From positions 25,072,772 to 25,136,771 of the forward strand of contig LS997565.1 of the NCBI GenBank assembly GCA_000469685.2: a stretch of 64,000 nt of DNA, given 5' to 3'. This DNA is from Haemonchus contortus. Its lineage: Eukaryota; Nematoda; Chromadorea; Rhabditida; Trichostrongylidae. The translations under genes and the position numbers were made by a program. Shown piece after piece: positions 48,401 to 57,565 of this stretch; within the stretch, counting starts at the first letter, position 1; every line of letters starts with the position of its first letter. A model generated the notes under the pieces. The model saw only the letters and a list, made by a program, of their open reading frames with translations, was not told where the DNA came from and did not search any database.

Positions 48401-49624
48401 GGGTTAAGCTCCGTAATCAATACACTGTTTCCTAAGTTTCGTTCTCGGTGTTCAAGTATGGATAACTCCTTGCTCTTCGCAATCGAACGCGGGCTACAAC
48501 AAATAGGCTTACCGGATATCGTCAGCCGCTGCAGTCTTCCTTTTGGAATCTTTGATGCGCAGTTAATTATACTACGATTAGAGCTCAGATGAGTCGAGAA
48601 CACTAACGCGCTATTGCTAGTCCGTTTTTTTCCATAGTCTTTTTCTTGATGCCCCTTAATCGCCATTCGGAAACCACTAGCCCGGAAAAGGTTCCAGTTT
48701 TCCATGTATATAGGGGTAGGGAAATGATTCTGCTTCATGACAGTCTTGAATTCTGGTTGTATCACTAGTATCTCACGGAATGGTGGTGAATAGTCTATTC
48801 CGGCTGGAAGTGGAAATGTAGCTTGTGGACATTAATACCCGTTTGTGCTTCATGGGTATCACGGCACGTGCTAGGCCTCGCTGGACAAAAGGATGAAGGT
48901 GGATATGCTGAGCGCAAAGTTATGTTCGTAGCATTAGGTTGCCCCGTATATCCAGTCCCAGCGACTTCAGCAAAGTTGATAGCATGGGGGGATCCGAAAT
49001 TTCGCCGTTAGCGATACCAACTCCTTCTGCTGCGCCTTCGCGATATATAGCGAGCGGTGAAATGTGCCACCTGTTCTTCCTTTTCTTGATCTGTGGCGTT
49101 GTTGTCTTCAGATAGTTGGGTTCCAGCAATACCTGTCAAGGTCACCTGGGCAGAATAAAAGAGCATGGTCATTCCATTTAACCCCCCCCCCCCCCGCCCC
49201 CTGAACGTATTCCTATGGATGTCGGTAATTGAGATAAGGGTTCCTGTAGATCGTAGAGGTGAAGCGCAACACCCGAAAAATCTTGCCTTTCTAATCATCA
49301 GCGGTAGCTGCGTCTTCAACGACGAACGCATCCCACAACATCCACCCAAGACGAAAAGCCAAAGCGAAAAGTCCGACCAGGAGCAACTTTCAGCCCTCAT
49401 GAAGTCCTGAATTTATGGAACTTAGTAATTCCTCTCATTATCATTGTTGAGGGAAACACCCCTATGGCGAACTGCATTGCATTGATGTGCTTGGGTTATG
49501 GAAGAACTTGCTTTGTGTAGGTCGGTGCTTAGTTCCCCTTACTAGCGACTACTCTGCGCCTATTGTTATGTCATTGCTGTTTTACGATTAGTTCCCGAAT
49601 AAAGACGGCTCATTTGTTCCACAC
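45491..49624. other. 4.1 kb without recognised gene
   Basis: Two direct copies of AGCAAGNGCANAAANAGTGC plus GCTAGT lie near 45752 and 45853. A 152-codon minus-strand frame at 48765-48307 (starting MIQPEFKTVMKQNHF) is long for this composition but has no recognised domain. A run of 14-15 C lies at about 49180-49194. Confidence 0.35.
48307..48765 (-). CDS. Hypothetical ORF, 152 codons, unrecognised
   Basis: Longest non-repeat single-frame ORF in the right half of the window. The protein is hydrophilic, with a FYFYLFILF hydrophobic patch from an AT-rich (AATAAA)n-like tract near the end. No signal peptide, membrane helix pair or domain is evident. It may be an element remnant or chance; codon evidence cannot be computed here. 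Confidence 0.15.
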   Translation of the reverse strand: MIQPEFKTVMKQNHFPTPIYMENWNLFRASGFRMAIKGHQEKDYGKKRTSNSALVFSTHLSSNRSIINCASKIPKGRLQRLTISGKPICCSPRSIAKSKELSILEHRERNLGNSVLITELNPFYFYLFILFTMLQRTRYSAAVEELTRLQRY

Positions 49625-49926
49625 TTAAAGGCACAATCTACGATAAAAATGGTTCCTGAGATTCCCCTATACTATGAATCCGAGCCTCTTCCCTATACCA
49701 TACCTGCCGTTATAAGGGTGAAAAACGTCCTGGATAGGGCACAGTAAGGGACCAGAGATTGTATCGCGTGAATGCCACACCTCGAGTGGACGAGTTTCAA
49801 GGGTTTTGTAGAGGTTGCACCATTCATAAGGGAACCATTATAGGAAGTTCAAACAACTTGTTATGACCCATAGCGACAGTGAAGGGCAATTGTGGTACCT
49901 CAAAATTATCGTAAACTGTGCCTTAA
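49625..49926 (+). mobile_element. TTAA-flanked MITE, family A short form (copy 1)
   Basis: 302 bp between TTAA 49625-49628 and TTAA 49923-49926. Ends are AGGCACAATCTACGATAA and TTATCGTAAACTGTGCC. The interior (GATTCCCCTATACTATGAATC ... ATGACCCATAGCGACAG) differs from the long form but matches the element at 57049. The two forms share only their ends. Confidence 0.75.
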
Positions 49927-50026
49927 TAAGTACCCACTGAAGTTTTTGAAGAAAATTCAGAGCTTTGATGGCTGAATTTTTCAGACGGATACATCTGCTC
50001 TTCAGGATCTCGGAACAAATGATAAA

Positions 50027-50065
50027 CCCTCATCATTTCCTGTCTTCGCCAGGAAATGATGAGGG
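50027..50065. repeat. Perfect 16-bp inverted repeat, 7-base loop
   Basis: CCCTCATCATTTCCTG (50027-50042) and CAGGAAATGATGAGGG (50050-50065). The pairing partly extends outward (AAATGATA / ACTATCATTT). Unassigned function. Confidence 0.85.
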
Positions 50066-50351
50066 ACTATCATTTGCGTGGATGTTGCATTTGAGCACGT
50101 GGCTTTACGGAGCGTTTCCAAGTACTTTCTTTCCTCGGAGGTATGCTGCACGGTTCCAATGTGAAGAATGCGCCTCAGTCCGCTTGCTTGTGGAACATTC
50201 TGTAGAAATTTTAGAAGCCAGATTCCACCTGCCTATGCATTCCTTCAAGTTCACCTTGATACAGCTTATCATGCCAGTTTTCTTCGGATTTTGGGAAAAC
50301 ATGGCTTTTGTGCAAGTATTCAGTGCATTGGTAAGGAGTAGGTTGGAATAA

Positions 50352-50622
50352 GGCTGTGTAATAAGAAGTAGCGCTAGTAGCATATGCACGGCTTGGAAAT
50401 CGATTCTCGGGCAAATACCTTTCTCGGTCAACCGAGACTTCTAAACCTCCGTTGTCGGTAACCAGGACCAGGCTTGTCTGGGAGCACTGAAGCGCCAACA
50501 TGTGTGGTCCCCGTAGGCCGTGTGTAGGCCACATACACATTCAAATTGTCACTTCGTTCCTGAATGAAAGTCGATTGCTGGGGTGCATCTCATTGTCAGA
50601 ACGGGATTGACTAATGGTGGAC
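50352..50622 (+). repeat. Diverged SINE copy
   Basis: The order is kept but worn: GATTCTCGGGCAAAT (decayed B-box area), TCGGTAACCAGGACCAGGCTTGTCTGGGAGCACTGA, GTGTGTAGGCCACATACACATTC, TGAATGAAAGTCG, GGGGTGCATCTC, CGGGATTGACTAA. Confidence 0.5.
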
Positions 50623-51467
50623 GGGACGGCTTCGTATTTCACCGTTTTTATTCCGTTCATATCTGCCTAAGGCCTCTTCTGTGAATGGGTATCTGCTACA
50701 TCTCACCATTCGACTAATTCGTCGTTTTTGAAAGACTGGCCAAGTTTATAGTTTAGGAATGCTTTCAGCACTGCTTGACCCAGAAACCCACATCTAATTA
50801 TTGCAACCCAGACGAGAAAACAACAAATTGGATCTGAAATGAGCTTCTTCCGTCCTTTTTCGACCTGGTCCGTTTGGTTCCTATCGGAAGCAATAAAGGA
50901 AGTAAAGGTGTCCGGTCGTGCACTGCCCGGGTTAAAAACAACAAGCGGCTTAGAAACAGCTCCTTCGACGCTGGATGTCCTCCTCACCTAGGAGCACTCT
51001 CTCTGAGGCCTTCGAAAAGCTACATTTTCTTGTAAAAGAAGTATCCTGCTCCATGACAACGTAGCTTTCTGTTCAGTAAGAACTACAGGGCACTTTTAAA
51101 TGAAGCTTGATTTCACAACGCTGTGACGTATTTTACAACTCTGAATTTCTTCGTACAATTTGAGTCTGTCCTATTCACCAGATCGTTTGTTGAACAACAT
51201 GAATATTGATAATTGCCACTATTTAAGAAAGGCAGGCATCCGAGGTATCTTCATTTTAAAACCAGAGGGTTTCTTGATATTCATCTTTCTCTTGAACGAG
51301 CCAGACAGTTGCTACTAATGGTGCAATCCTTTTTCCGAATGAATTCGAGCTGAGTCAATGTATATAGTTTCTCTGTTTTGGAGTTATTCAATCATTTTTT
51401 CCTTGCACTTATTGATGGCATAATGTGTATCTCTATTTGTGTCCCTGTTTGTATCTCAGACCGATAT
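50623..51467. other. Unassigned spacer
   Basis: About 850 bp with no recognised gene or repeat. Confidence 0.35.
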
Positions 51468-51572
51468 TCACCACGGGTTCGAATCCCTGATCGATTAGGC
51501 TAACCACGTTCTCCATACCTCCGCGGTCGGTTAGTTGGTACCAGATTTGTCTGGGAGGTTAAAAGCACTAAC

Positions 51573-52908
51573 GGTGAAAATGTAGTTTGGGGGGCCACCC
51601 ATCCGAAGATTAGTATATCGAGAAATGAACTCACAATCAGTCTAAGGTGTTATGCCGTGTTACATCAGACACATGCCAGTTTTTAAAAAGGCTTCAGGAG
51701 GAAAGGAGCACACGGTAGGCAAGTTTTCTTTCATTTTTTCTTTTTTTTCTGCAGGACGTAATCATCCTCACCCAGGTGTTCCTACCCTACTTACGCTTAG
51801 TTAAAAAACTATTAGGTTGATGCATAATTATTGCGGATTTTTTCGCGGCCTTTTTTCTCTCGATAGAATTTTAATATTGAGTTCGGATTTTCTCTAGAAA
51901 TAATCTACTTGGTTTCCTCTACAAGAATATACTCAAGATCCATCTGGATATTCGCGAAAATAGGCTTAACTACCTTGAGAAAGATTGGAAGATGGCACAG
52001 TCATTCCGCGATCTCAGTAACTTCTCGGCGATCAATTGGCGATTCTCAACAATCAGCCAGAGCCAACCAAGAAATGAGATCTGCCCCTAAATCTGCCATT
52101 TTCACCAGCAGAAACTTTTTTGGATTATCTCGTCAACCGTTCATCGAAAAAATGGCTAGAGAATAGAGGTTACGTCGATTTGGATGGCTTGATGGCCGAT
52201 GTCCAGGCGTGGATCGCCCCAAGGATCAAGACTTCTTTGCTTTCGGAATCCGAATAACTAATCAATGGGAAGCAGTGCTTGACGTAGATGGTGAATAAGT
52301 TCAGGAGTAATTGTTTGAATATGTCTTTGCTTAGTATTTCTATAGTTTCTCTGAGTAAAATTTGCTGGAAAAAATCCGCAATAAATCCGCAATAATTATG
52401 CATAAACCTAATATATAGAGGCAGGTCAAATGCAGGGGAAATAGAAAATATCAAAATGATCGTGTTTTGACCGCCAGGAAGTCATGCGTACTTTCACTAG
52501 ATCACCTAATGGACGATCGCCGAAAAGTTACTGAGATCGCGGAATGACTGTGCCACCTTCCAATCTTTCTCGAAGTAATTAAGCCTAAGTTCGCGAATAT
52601 GCGGATGGTTTTTGAGTATATTCTCGTAGAGGAAATCAAGTAGATCATTTCTAGAGAAAACCCGAACTCAATATTCAAATTCTATCGAGAGAAAAAAAGC
52701 CGCGAAAGAATCCGCAATAATTATGCATCAACCTAATACATTTCCTTGGCTAAAACCGCATAAAAGAGCAAAGATGGTCGGTGCCCACCACGCCCTCCGC
52801 TTCTGATGCATTGCTAATATAACAAGGATTACACGTTGGACTGAGTTCATTTCTTGATATACCAACCTTCCGATGGGTGGCCCCCCCCCCTCCAACTATA
52901 TTTTCACC
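51573..52908. mobile_element. Inverted-repeat DNA transposon with 8-bp target duplication
   Basis: Ends GGTGAAAATGTAGTTTGGGGGG and, inverted, ...CAACTATATTTTCACC. The repeat continues for about 60 bp (CCACCCATCCGAAGATT / AACCTTCCGATGGGTGG; ATCGAGAAATGAACTCA / TGAGTTCATTTCTTGAT). The flanks GCACTAAC (51565-51572) and GCACTGAC (52909-52916) form an 8-bp target duplication with one mismatch. Eight-bp duplications occur in hAT, P and Merlin-type elements; the GG...CC ends do not decide which. No transposase of its own is seen, and the middle is mariner-derived. Confidence 0.7.
51812..52736. mobile_element. mariner-like foldback (second mariner family)
   Basis: The left end TTAGGTTGATGCATAATTAT starts after TA (51810-51811). 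A matching inverted end closes a 600-bp unit at 52411 (TA 52412-52413), and another closes at 52736 (TA 52737-52738). The segment 52500-52736 is an inverted, diverged copy of 51812-52090, so the whole can fold back over about 230 bp. The + strand at 52218-52290 encodes DFFAFGIRITNQWEAVLDVDGE-like sequence, resembling the C-terminal end of mariner transposases. The end sequence is closer to Hsmar1/cecropia-type mariners than to the element at 15048. Confidence 0.75.
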
Positions 52909-53045
52909 GCACTGACTGGTACATCGGCTGGTCATCGCAAGTCATTCTATAGGCGACATACGCATTCTATACGCCACTACGATACGATTCTGAATATCCT
53001 ACGAGTGCGTAGGCCCTTCCCTCTGACTGGATCGATTAACTCTTC

Positions 53046-53218
53046 AAGACATTTATTTAATAATTTTTATTTATTTTTTTATTGTATTAGATTTTCTTTA
53101 TCCTTATTTGCATCCCTGTTAAACGAAGTTGATGAACACAAGGAAGGTCGTTCTGGCTGTATTGTCGTCATATGCACCATCATGATCAACGGGGACGATA
53201 AAAATAGAGTTTCGTGGC
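53046..53218. other. AT-rich spacer between SINE copies
   Basis: Short T-rich stretch (TTTAATAATTTTTATTTATTTT) and a unique segment; no gene recognised. Confidence 0.3.
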
Positions 53219-53484
53219 GTTGATCAATCTCGCTCCGAAGCATTCGAGCTCACTCAGACTCGCAGTGTTCTACTGAATGCGTATGTGGCCTATACAATTA
53301 ATTGGTGCGCTCAGCGGATGTTCATGTTAGCGTTTTCATAGTTTTTATCCTCACAGAGAAGAATGGTATCGCTCTGACAACCATATAAGCATGTGAGGCT
53401 TGGCTATCTAGGCAGATATCGGTCCGAGATCCAAACTCCGGATAACGAGTCTGATAGGGCGACGCTTGCCACTACACCGCCTTG
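53219..53484 (-). repeat. Diverged SINE copy (minus strand)
   Basis: On the minus strand: GGCGGTGTAGTGGCAAGCGTC, a decayed B-box region, GATATCTGCCTAGATAGCC, GAGGATAAAAACTATGAAAACGC, ATTGTATAGGCCACATACGCATTC. It lies head-to-head with the next copy, so the two heads at 53484 and 53575 face each other across about 90 bp. Confidence 0.6.
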
Positions 53485-53574
53485 TCTCACTACTTTGGTA
53501 GAAAACAGTAATGTCTGGGAACAACTGCGGTAACGGGATTGGTGCTTCTGTGCCTCACTGTGGGGACTCAAGGG

Positions 53575-53850
53575 GCGGAGATGGTGTGGTGACAACTGGC
53601 GCACTATCACAAACGCATGGTGACGGTTTTGAGTCCTGGTCGATATCCGCGTACCAACCAGGCCTTCCATCCGTCGGGGATCGGTTAATTGGTACCAGAC
53701 TCTTCTGGGAGGATGAAAAAATGATTTGTACTTCAGCTGGCCAGATATTGTATAGGCCACATACGCATTCATTATACCCCTACGATTCCGAATTGGAGTG
53801 GAATGCGGGAGCGAAACCTTCAGAAGGGATTGATTAACGCCGGAAGACCA
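53575..53850 (+). repeat. tRNA-derived SINE copy, full order
   Basis: GGCGGAGATGGTGTGGTGAC, AACTGGCGCAC, B-box region GGTTTTGAGTCCTGG, ACCAGGCCTTCCATCC, GGTTAATTGGTACCAGACTC, TATTGTATAGGCCACATACG, CGATTCCGAATTGGAG, GGGATTGATTAACGCCGGAAGACC. This is the best uninterrupted reference copy in the window (about 276 bp). Confidence 0.75.
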
Positions 53851-53904
53851 TATCCTCTGAGACCCATGTGAACTCAAAATTTGGTGTAAGAACATAGCAT
53901 ATCG

Positions 53905-53996
53905 CACTTACCATTCCTACCAGGCATATCCGGAGGCACTCACCATGCCTAAGTGCTTCCGAAACTGGGAAAGTGCTCTGAGTTGGTAGGAATGAC
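53905..53996. repeat. Two-step stem-loop
   Basis: Outer arms CATTCCTACCA (53912-53922) and TGGTAGGAATG (53984-53994). Inner arms CGGAGGCACT and AAGTGCTTCCG pair with one G-U. The total is about 85 nt with a short terminal loop. The size resembles a small-RNA precursor or a miniature foldback; no transcription evidence exists here. Confidence 0.45.
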
Positions 53997-54490
53997 GTGG
54001 GTAGCTCATTCGCCATATCAATTTACTGTGTTGTTCGTAGGTGTGAGTTGAGTTGCAAATCGTCAAGAGTGTGTTTGCGCTAGACATATTTTAAGGAGTT
54101 TTACAAGGATACTAGACATATTCCCAGACATTCGAGAACGAAAACCGTTCTGGAAAGCTAGACGTAATAGCAGTGTTACCGTTGGAAGCTCTGCTTATGC
54201 TATGATCATCCTTTCTAATGAGCCGAGCATCATTGTTTATACTACAGTAGAAGGCGTGGTACAGTAAACTGAAATTAAACGGGTGGGGTGCAGTTGAATC
54301 GATCTTCAGTGGGAACGCTAATTGAGTAGGCACATAACAAAAGTGTTTAGGACCCATCCGATGCTTCGAGTAGCAGTTTTCAGCGGAAACTATCTTCTAC
54401 CTTCCACAGTGCGACTTGTTGCTGTTTATTGGATACTTTTTGATATCTCTAGCAAAGCCACTTATTCAAATTGTAATCTTACAAAGCTCC
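53997..54490. other. Unassigned spacer
   Basis: About 490 bp with no recognised gene or repeat. Confidence 0.3.
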
Positions 54491-55146
54491 TGTTCTGTAG
54501 TTCACGATAAAAAAGGTTACTGAGTTCTTCCTTCAGGAATACTCAAGGTCCCCCCTCCCCATGGGTGGTAGAAGGGACCCTCTCGCTCCCACAATCCCGG
54601 CGCTTAGGGCATAGTTGCCGTAGTTCGCTTTCCCGCCCCTCGATCGGTGTCACGTTAGACGAGTGTCAAGACGATACAGACTGCTTCATCCGTTCTAGGA
54701 CCCACGCACAATCAGCTAATCGCTGAGTGATGAGGCGATGTTTTTCTCCCATTCTTTTTTCCTCTGCTTTTCTTTTTGCTGCCGCGATCCCTTATTTAAT
54801 TTCCTATTCTTAGAGGCTGAAAAAGGTGAGCTACTTTTGCTGTTACTAGGGTTTTTTTGTTTATTTATGCTTATTAGTGAATGAATTTTCGCTTACCATT
54901 GTCTGTTATTCGCACCAGGACCCACACGCGCGCAGTGAAACACTTTGTTTACCTCGTCCGGACGCCCCACTCTTCTTCATTTTTCTAGTTTCATTCTCGT
55001 CCAGCCCCATTTTTGACTGTTTTTCGAAGCCTTTTTTCATTTTGGAAACACCGATGCATGCAATTTCTTCACCTCAGTCACACTGTTGTCTTCCATTTTT
55101 CATTATAATCTGGATTACCCAAAATTATCGTGAACTGTGCCTTTAA
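54491..55146 (+). mobile_element. TTAA-flanked MITE, family A long form (copy 3)
   Basis: The left end has decayed to CTGTAGTTCACGATAAAAAA. The right end AATTATCGTGAACTGTGCCT followed by TTAA (55143-55146) is intact. The interior is close to copy 1 at 3512 (CGCTTAGGGCATAGT, CCCGCCCCTCGATCGGTG, AATCAGCTAATCGC, GCCGCGATCCCTTATTTAAT, ACCCACACGCGCGCAGTG). Confidence 0.75.
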
Positions 55147-56718
55147 CGATAGAACTATGAGGCATAAACGATAGAATCATTCAAGGCTGAGCGATAGCGA
55201 AGGTCAGACATCTGATATGGTATCTCAATCTCTCTAGGCCTACATTGACCGGTAGCTGATCAGCAACATTTTTCACCGTTCTATATAAAATTGCTTCAGT
55301 GAGCCTCTAAAAAACGCTCAGAGAGAATGAGGTGGCTGACCCTGATTGGATGAACTGAATTGAACGGTTGACAGTTATGTTGTAACTACGACCTCGTAGG
55401 GGAAATGGCTTGTTCATCTGTGGTTTCCTTATATACCACGGTCGCCTATCTCTTAATCTTGGCATACTTTTTGACTAGTATGTATGTCTTCAAAGGGCTG
55501 ACGTTACGCTAAGTTCGCCTTCGTCACAGCACGAAATCCAAAAAAACCATTTGAAATTGATTCTCTTGAGGCAAGAAAAGCTCAGTGGAGATCGTTGGAC
55601 TAGAAGTCCCCGGGACCTCCTATACAAGGGGCATATCTGATCTAACCATAAGTCGCAGGAGCTTTAGATTGACCACCCAGAAATTAACGTCTATCGCTCA
55701 TGATTTCATTCGTTTTTTGACTTTCGGGCTCTGACAAAGGCGAATCTGCCGAAGCATTAGCTCTATGGGAACATGATGTCTGAGTAGTCAACATCAGCAG
55801 TCTACCAGTACGGAATGCTGCTCATTAAGAGATGGTTGAGATAATAGTCTACTTTCTGCAAGTCTGGCATTCCTTCAAATGATATTTCTTCCCAAAAGGA
55901 TCCATAGGTCAAGTGATAGAAATTCACGAAATGCTCTACCAAAACAGTGCATGCCTACTTCTGGTGGGAGCGTGGAATGAGGGCTTCTCCCATGAGAGAT
56001 CACCTAGAATTGCTGGTTTCTTCAACAAATAAAACCGAATAAATCTTTAGATTATACGTCACAAAGCACATGTTGTTGTGAAGCAGTCGTGGGTGTTGAT
56101 TGTCAGAAGGCCTTACTTGCCGCACCTCCCCAAATTGGAACAATTCTCCACTCCAACCAGATGAAATAAGTGCTTTTTACCCTTGTTAGGCTCTCGCACC
56201 CCTTTGTCAGATTCCTTTGGCATCCTCCTCTAGCCTAGCATGGCATAACTGATTTTTCAATACCCCACGTGCATTTGTCGCCACTGACTGGCTCCATTGT
56301 TCGTTGAATTATTTTCGAAATTGAATCGTCATTTTGTCTATTGTTTTCTACATCTGCTTTGTTTCTTTGTTGTTAACAATCTCGTGACTTGAGAAGTCAT
56401 TTTTCAAATTTAGAAAACTAATTTTTTATTCATGGCGTGGCTTAATATATTCTCTGCGGGGGTTTCGCGGACGGAGCGCATTGGCTGTAGAAAGCCATCA
56501 ATTGGCGTGCAACCTTGCACTGAAGTACAGGGACAAGCACTAGGCCACACATGAGCTTGGCGCAGACCAACGCCCACCCATTGTAGAGAAGCCGTCATTC
56601 GAGATCAATCAGCATTGTGGTTTCATACGTCAGCTATTTATTGACGTTATTAGAAATTCACAGGCTCCACTGAATACGTTTTTTTAAAGAAGATGTCCAT
56701 CAATAAGAAATTTACCAC
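55147..56718. other. 1.6 kb without recognised gene
   Basis: Short frames only. A 62-codon minus-strand frame at 56598-56410 has no recognised domain. Confidence 0.35.
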
Positions 56719-56943
56719 CTAACCCATTGGCGACCGCGCCTTTTATACTGTCCTTACATCAACTTTCAATTTCTCTCATGACTGTCGTTGAAAATGAATG
56801 ATTCCTGGATCTAGAAGGCTGTGAGATCAGCTGATACTTGAAAACATGAAAAAAATATAAGAACACTTGATAAATAATATAATTACAACAGGAGCACGAC
56901 GTAGTGTAGCCCGCCGCCGGGCCACGGGTCGTCAATGGGTTAA
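56719..56943. mobile_element. TTAA-type MITE, family D
   Basis: 225 bp with left end (C)TAACCCATTGGCGACC and right end GGTCGTCAATGGGTTAA, which are inverted with one mismatch. The left TTAA is mutated to CTAA. Size and ends place it with the TTAA elements in this window but in a separate family. No coding sequence. Confidence 0.6.
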
Positions 56944-57048
56944 TGTGGTAGCGTTCCTTCATGCCATTTTCCCTTCCTTTTCTGATCGTGCCTCCCTGAA
57001 CTGCCAAGTCAAGACGAAAAAAAGCCGTAGATGTCACTGACCGCTCAT

Positions 57049-57565
57049 TTAAAGGCAGAGTTCACGATAAGAATTGTTTCTGAGATACCCTCACAGGATG
57101 AATCTGTGGCCCCCGCGTATACCACAACTGGCACTATTGGGTCGGAAAAGGGCTTAGTTAGGGAGTTATAAATGCTCAAAGATTGTCCCGCGTGTATCCT
57201 CGGGCGAGTTTCACCGGCATTGTATAGGCTGCACCGTTCACAAATGAACCCATATGGGAAGTTCATACAACTTTTAATGACCCACAGCGACAGGGTAAGA
57301 CAGTTCTGTACATTTTTGGCTTGATGGAGTCGACTCTTTGTGCAATTGCAACAACTGGAATCTCGTGTCCGCATAGCCCATCCATGTTTTTTTCGCCATG
57401 GTATCTCGTCCAACTTTTGTTTTCTCTACTTTTGAGGAGCCTTATTTTCCTCGAAATTGACGAATTCTCTCGCTTCTTCCACTACCAATGAACCCTTCCC
57501 AATCTATACCTCAGCTTTTTGAAGAGAAAGGAATATCCCAAAATTATCAAGAACTGTGCCTTTAA
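57049..57565 (+). mobile_element. TTAA-flanked MITE, family A short form (copy 2)
   Basis: 517 bp from TTAA 57049-57052 to TTAA 57562-57565. Ends are AGGCAGAGTTCACGATAA and TTATCAAGAACTGTGCCT. It matches the element at 49625 in GATGAATCTGTGGCCCC..., the AGGTTGCACC/AGGCTGCACC block, AGGAAGTTCA-type and ATGACCCACAGCGACAG blocks. It carries an extra ~215 bp to the right of these that the shorter copy lacks. Confidence 0.72.

Larger units (their letters stand above)
51468..53045 (+). repeat. tRNA-derived SINE split by a nested insertion
   Basis: Left part 51468-51572 holds the B box GGTTCGAATCCC, TCGGTTAGTTGGTACCAG and CTGGGAGGTTAAAAGCACTAAC. The right part from 52909 continues GCACTGACTGGTACATCGG, ATAGGCGACATACGCATTC and GATTCTGAATATCC. 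Together they follow the order of the intact copy at 53575. The break is filled by the 1336-bp element at 51573-52908. Confidence 0.75.
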
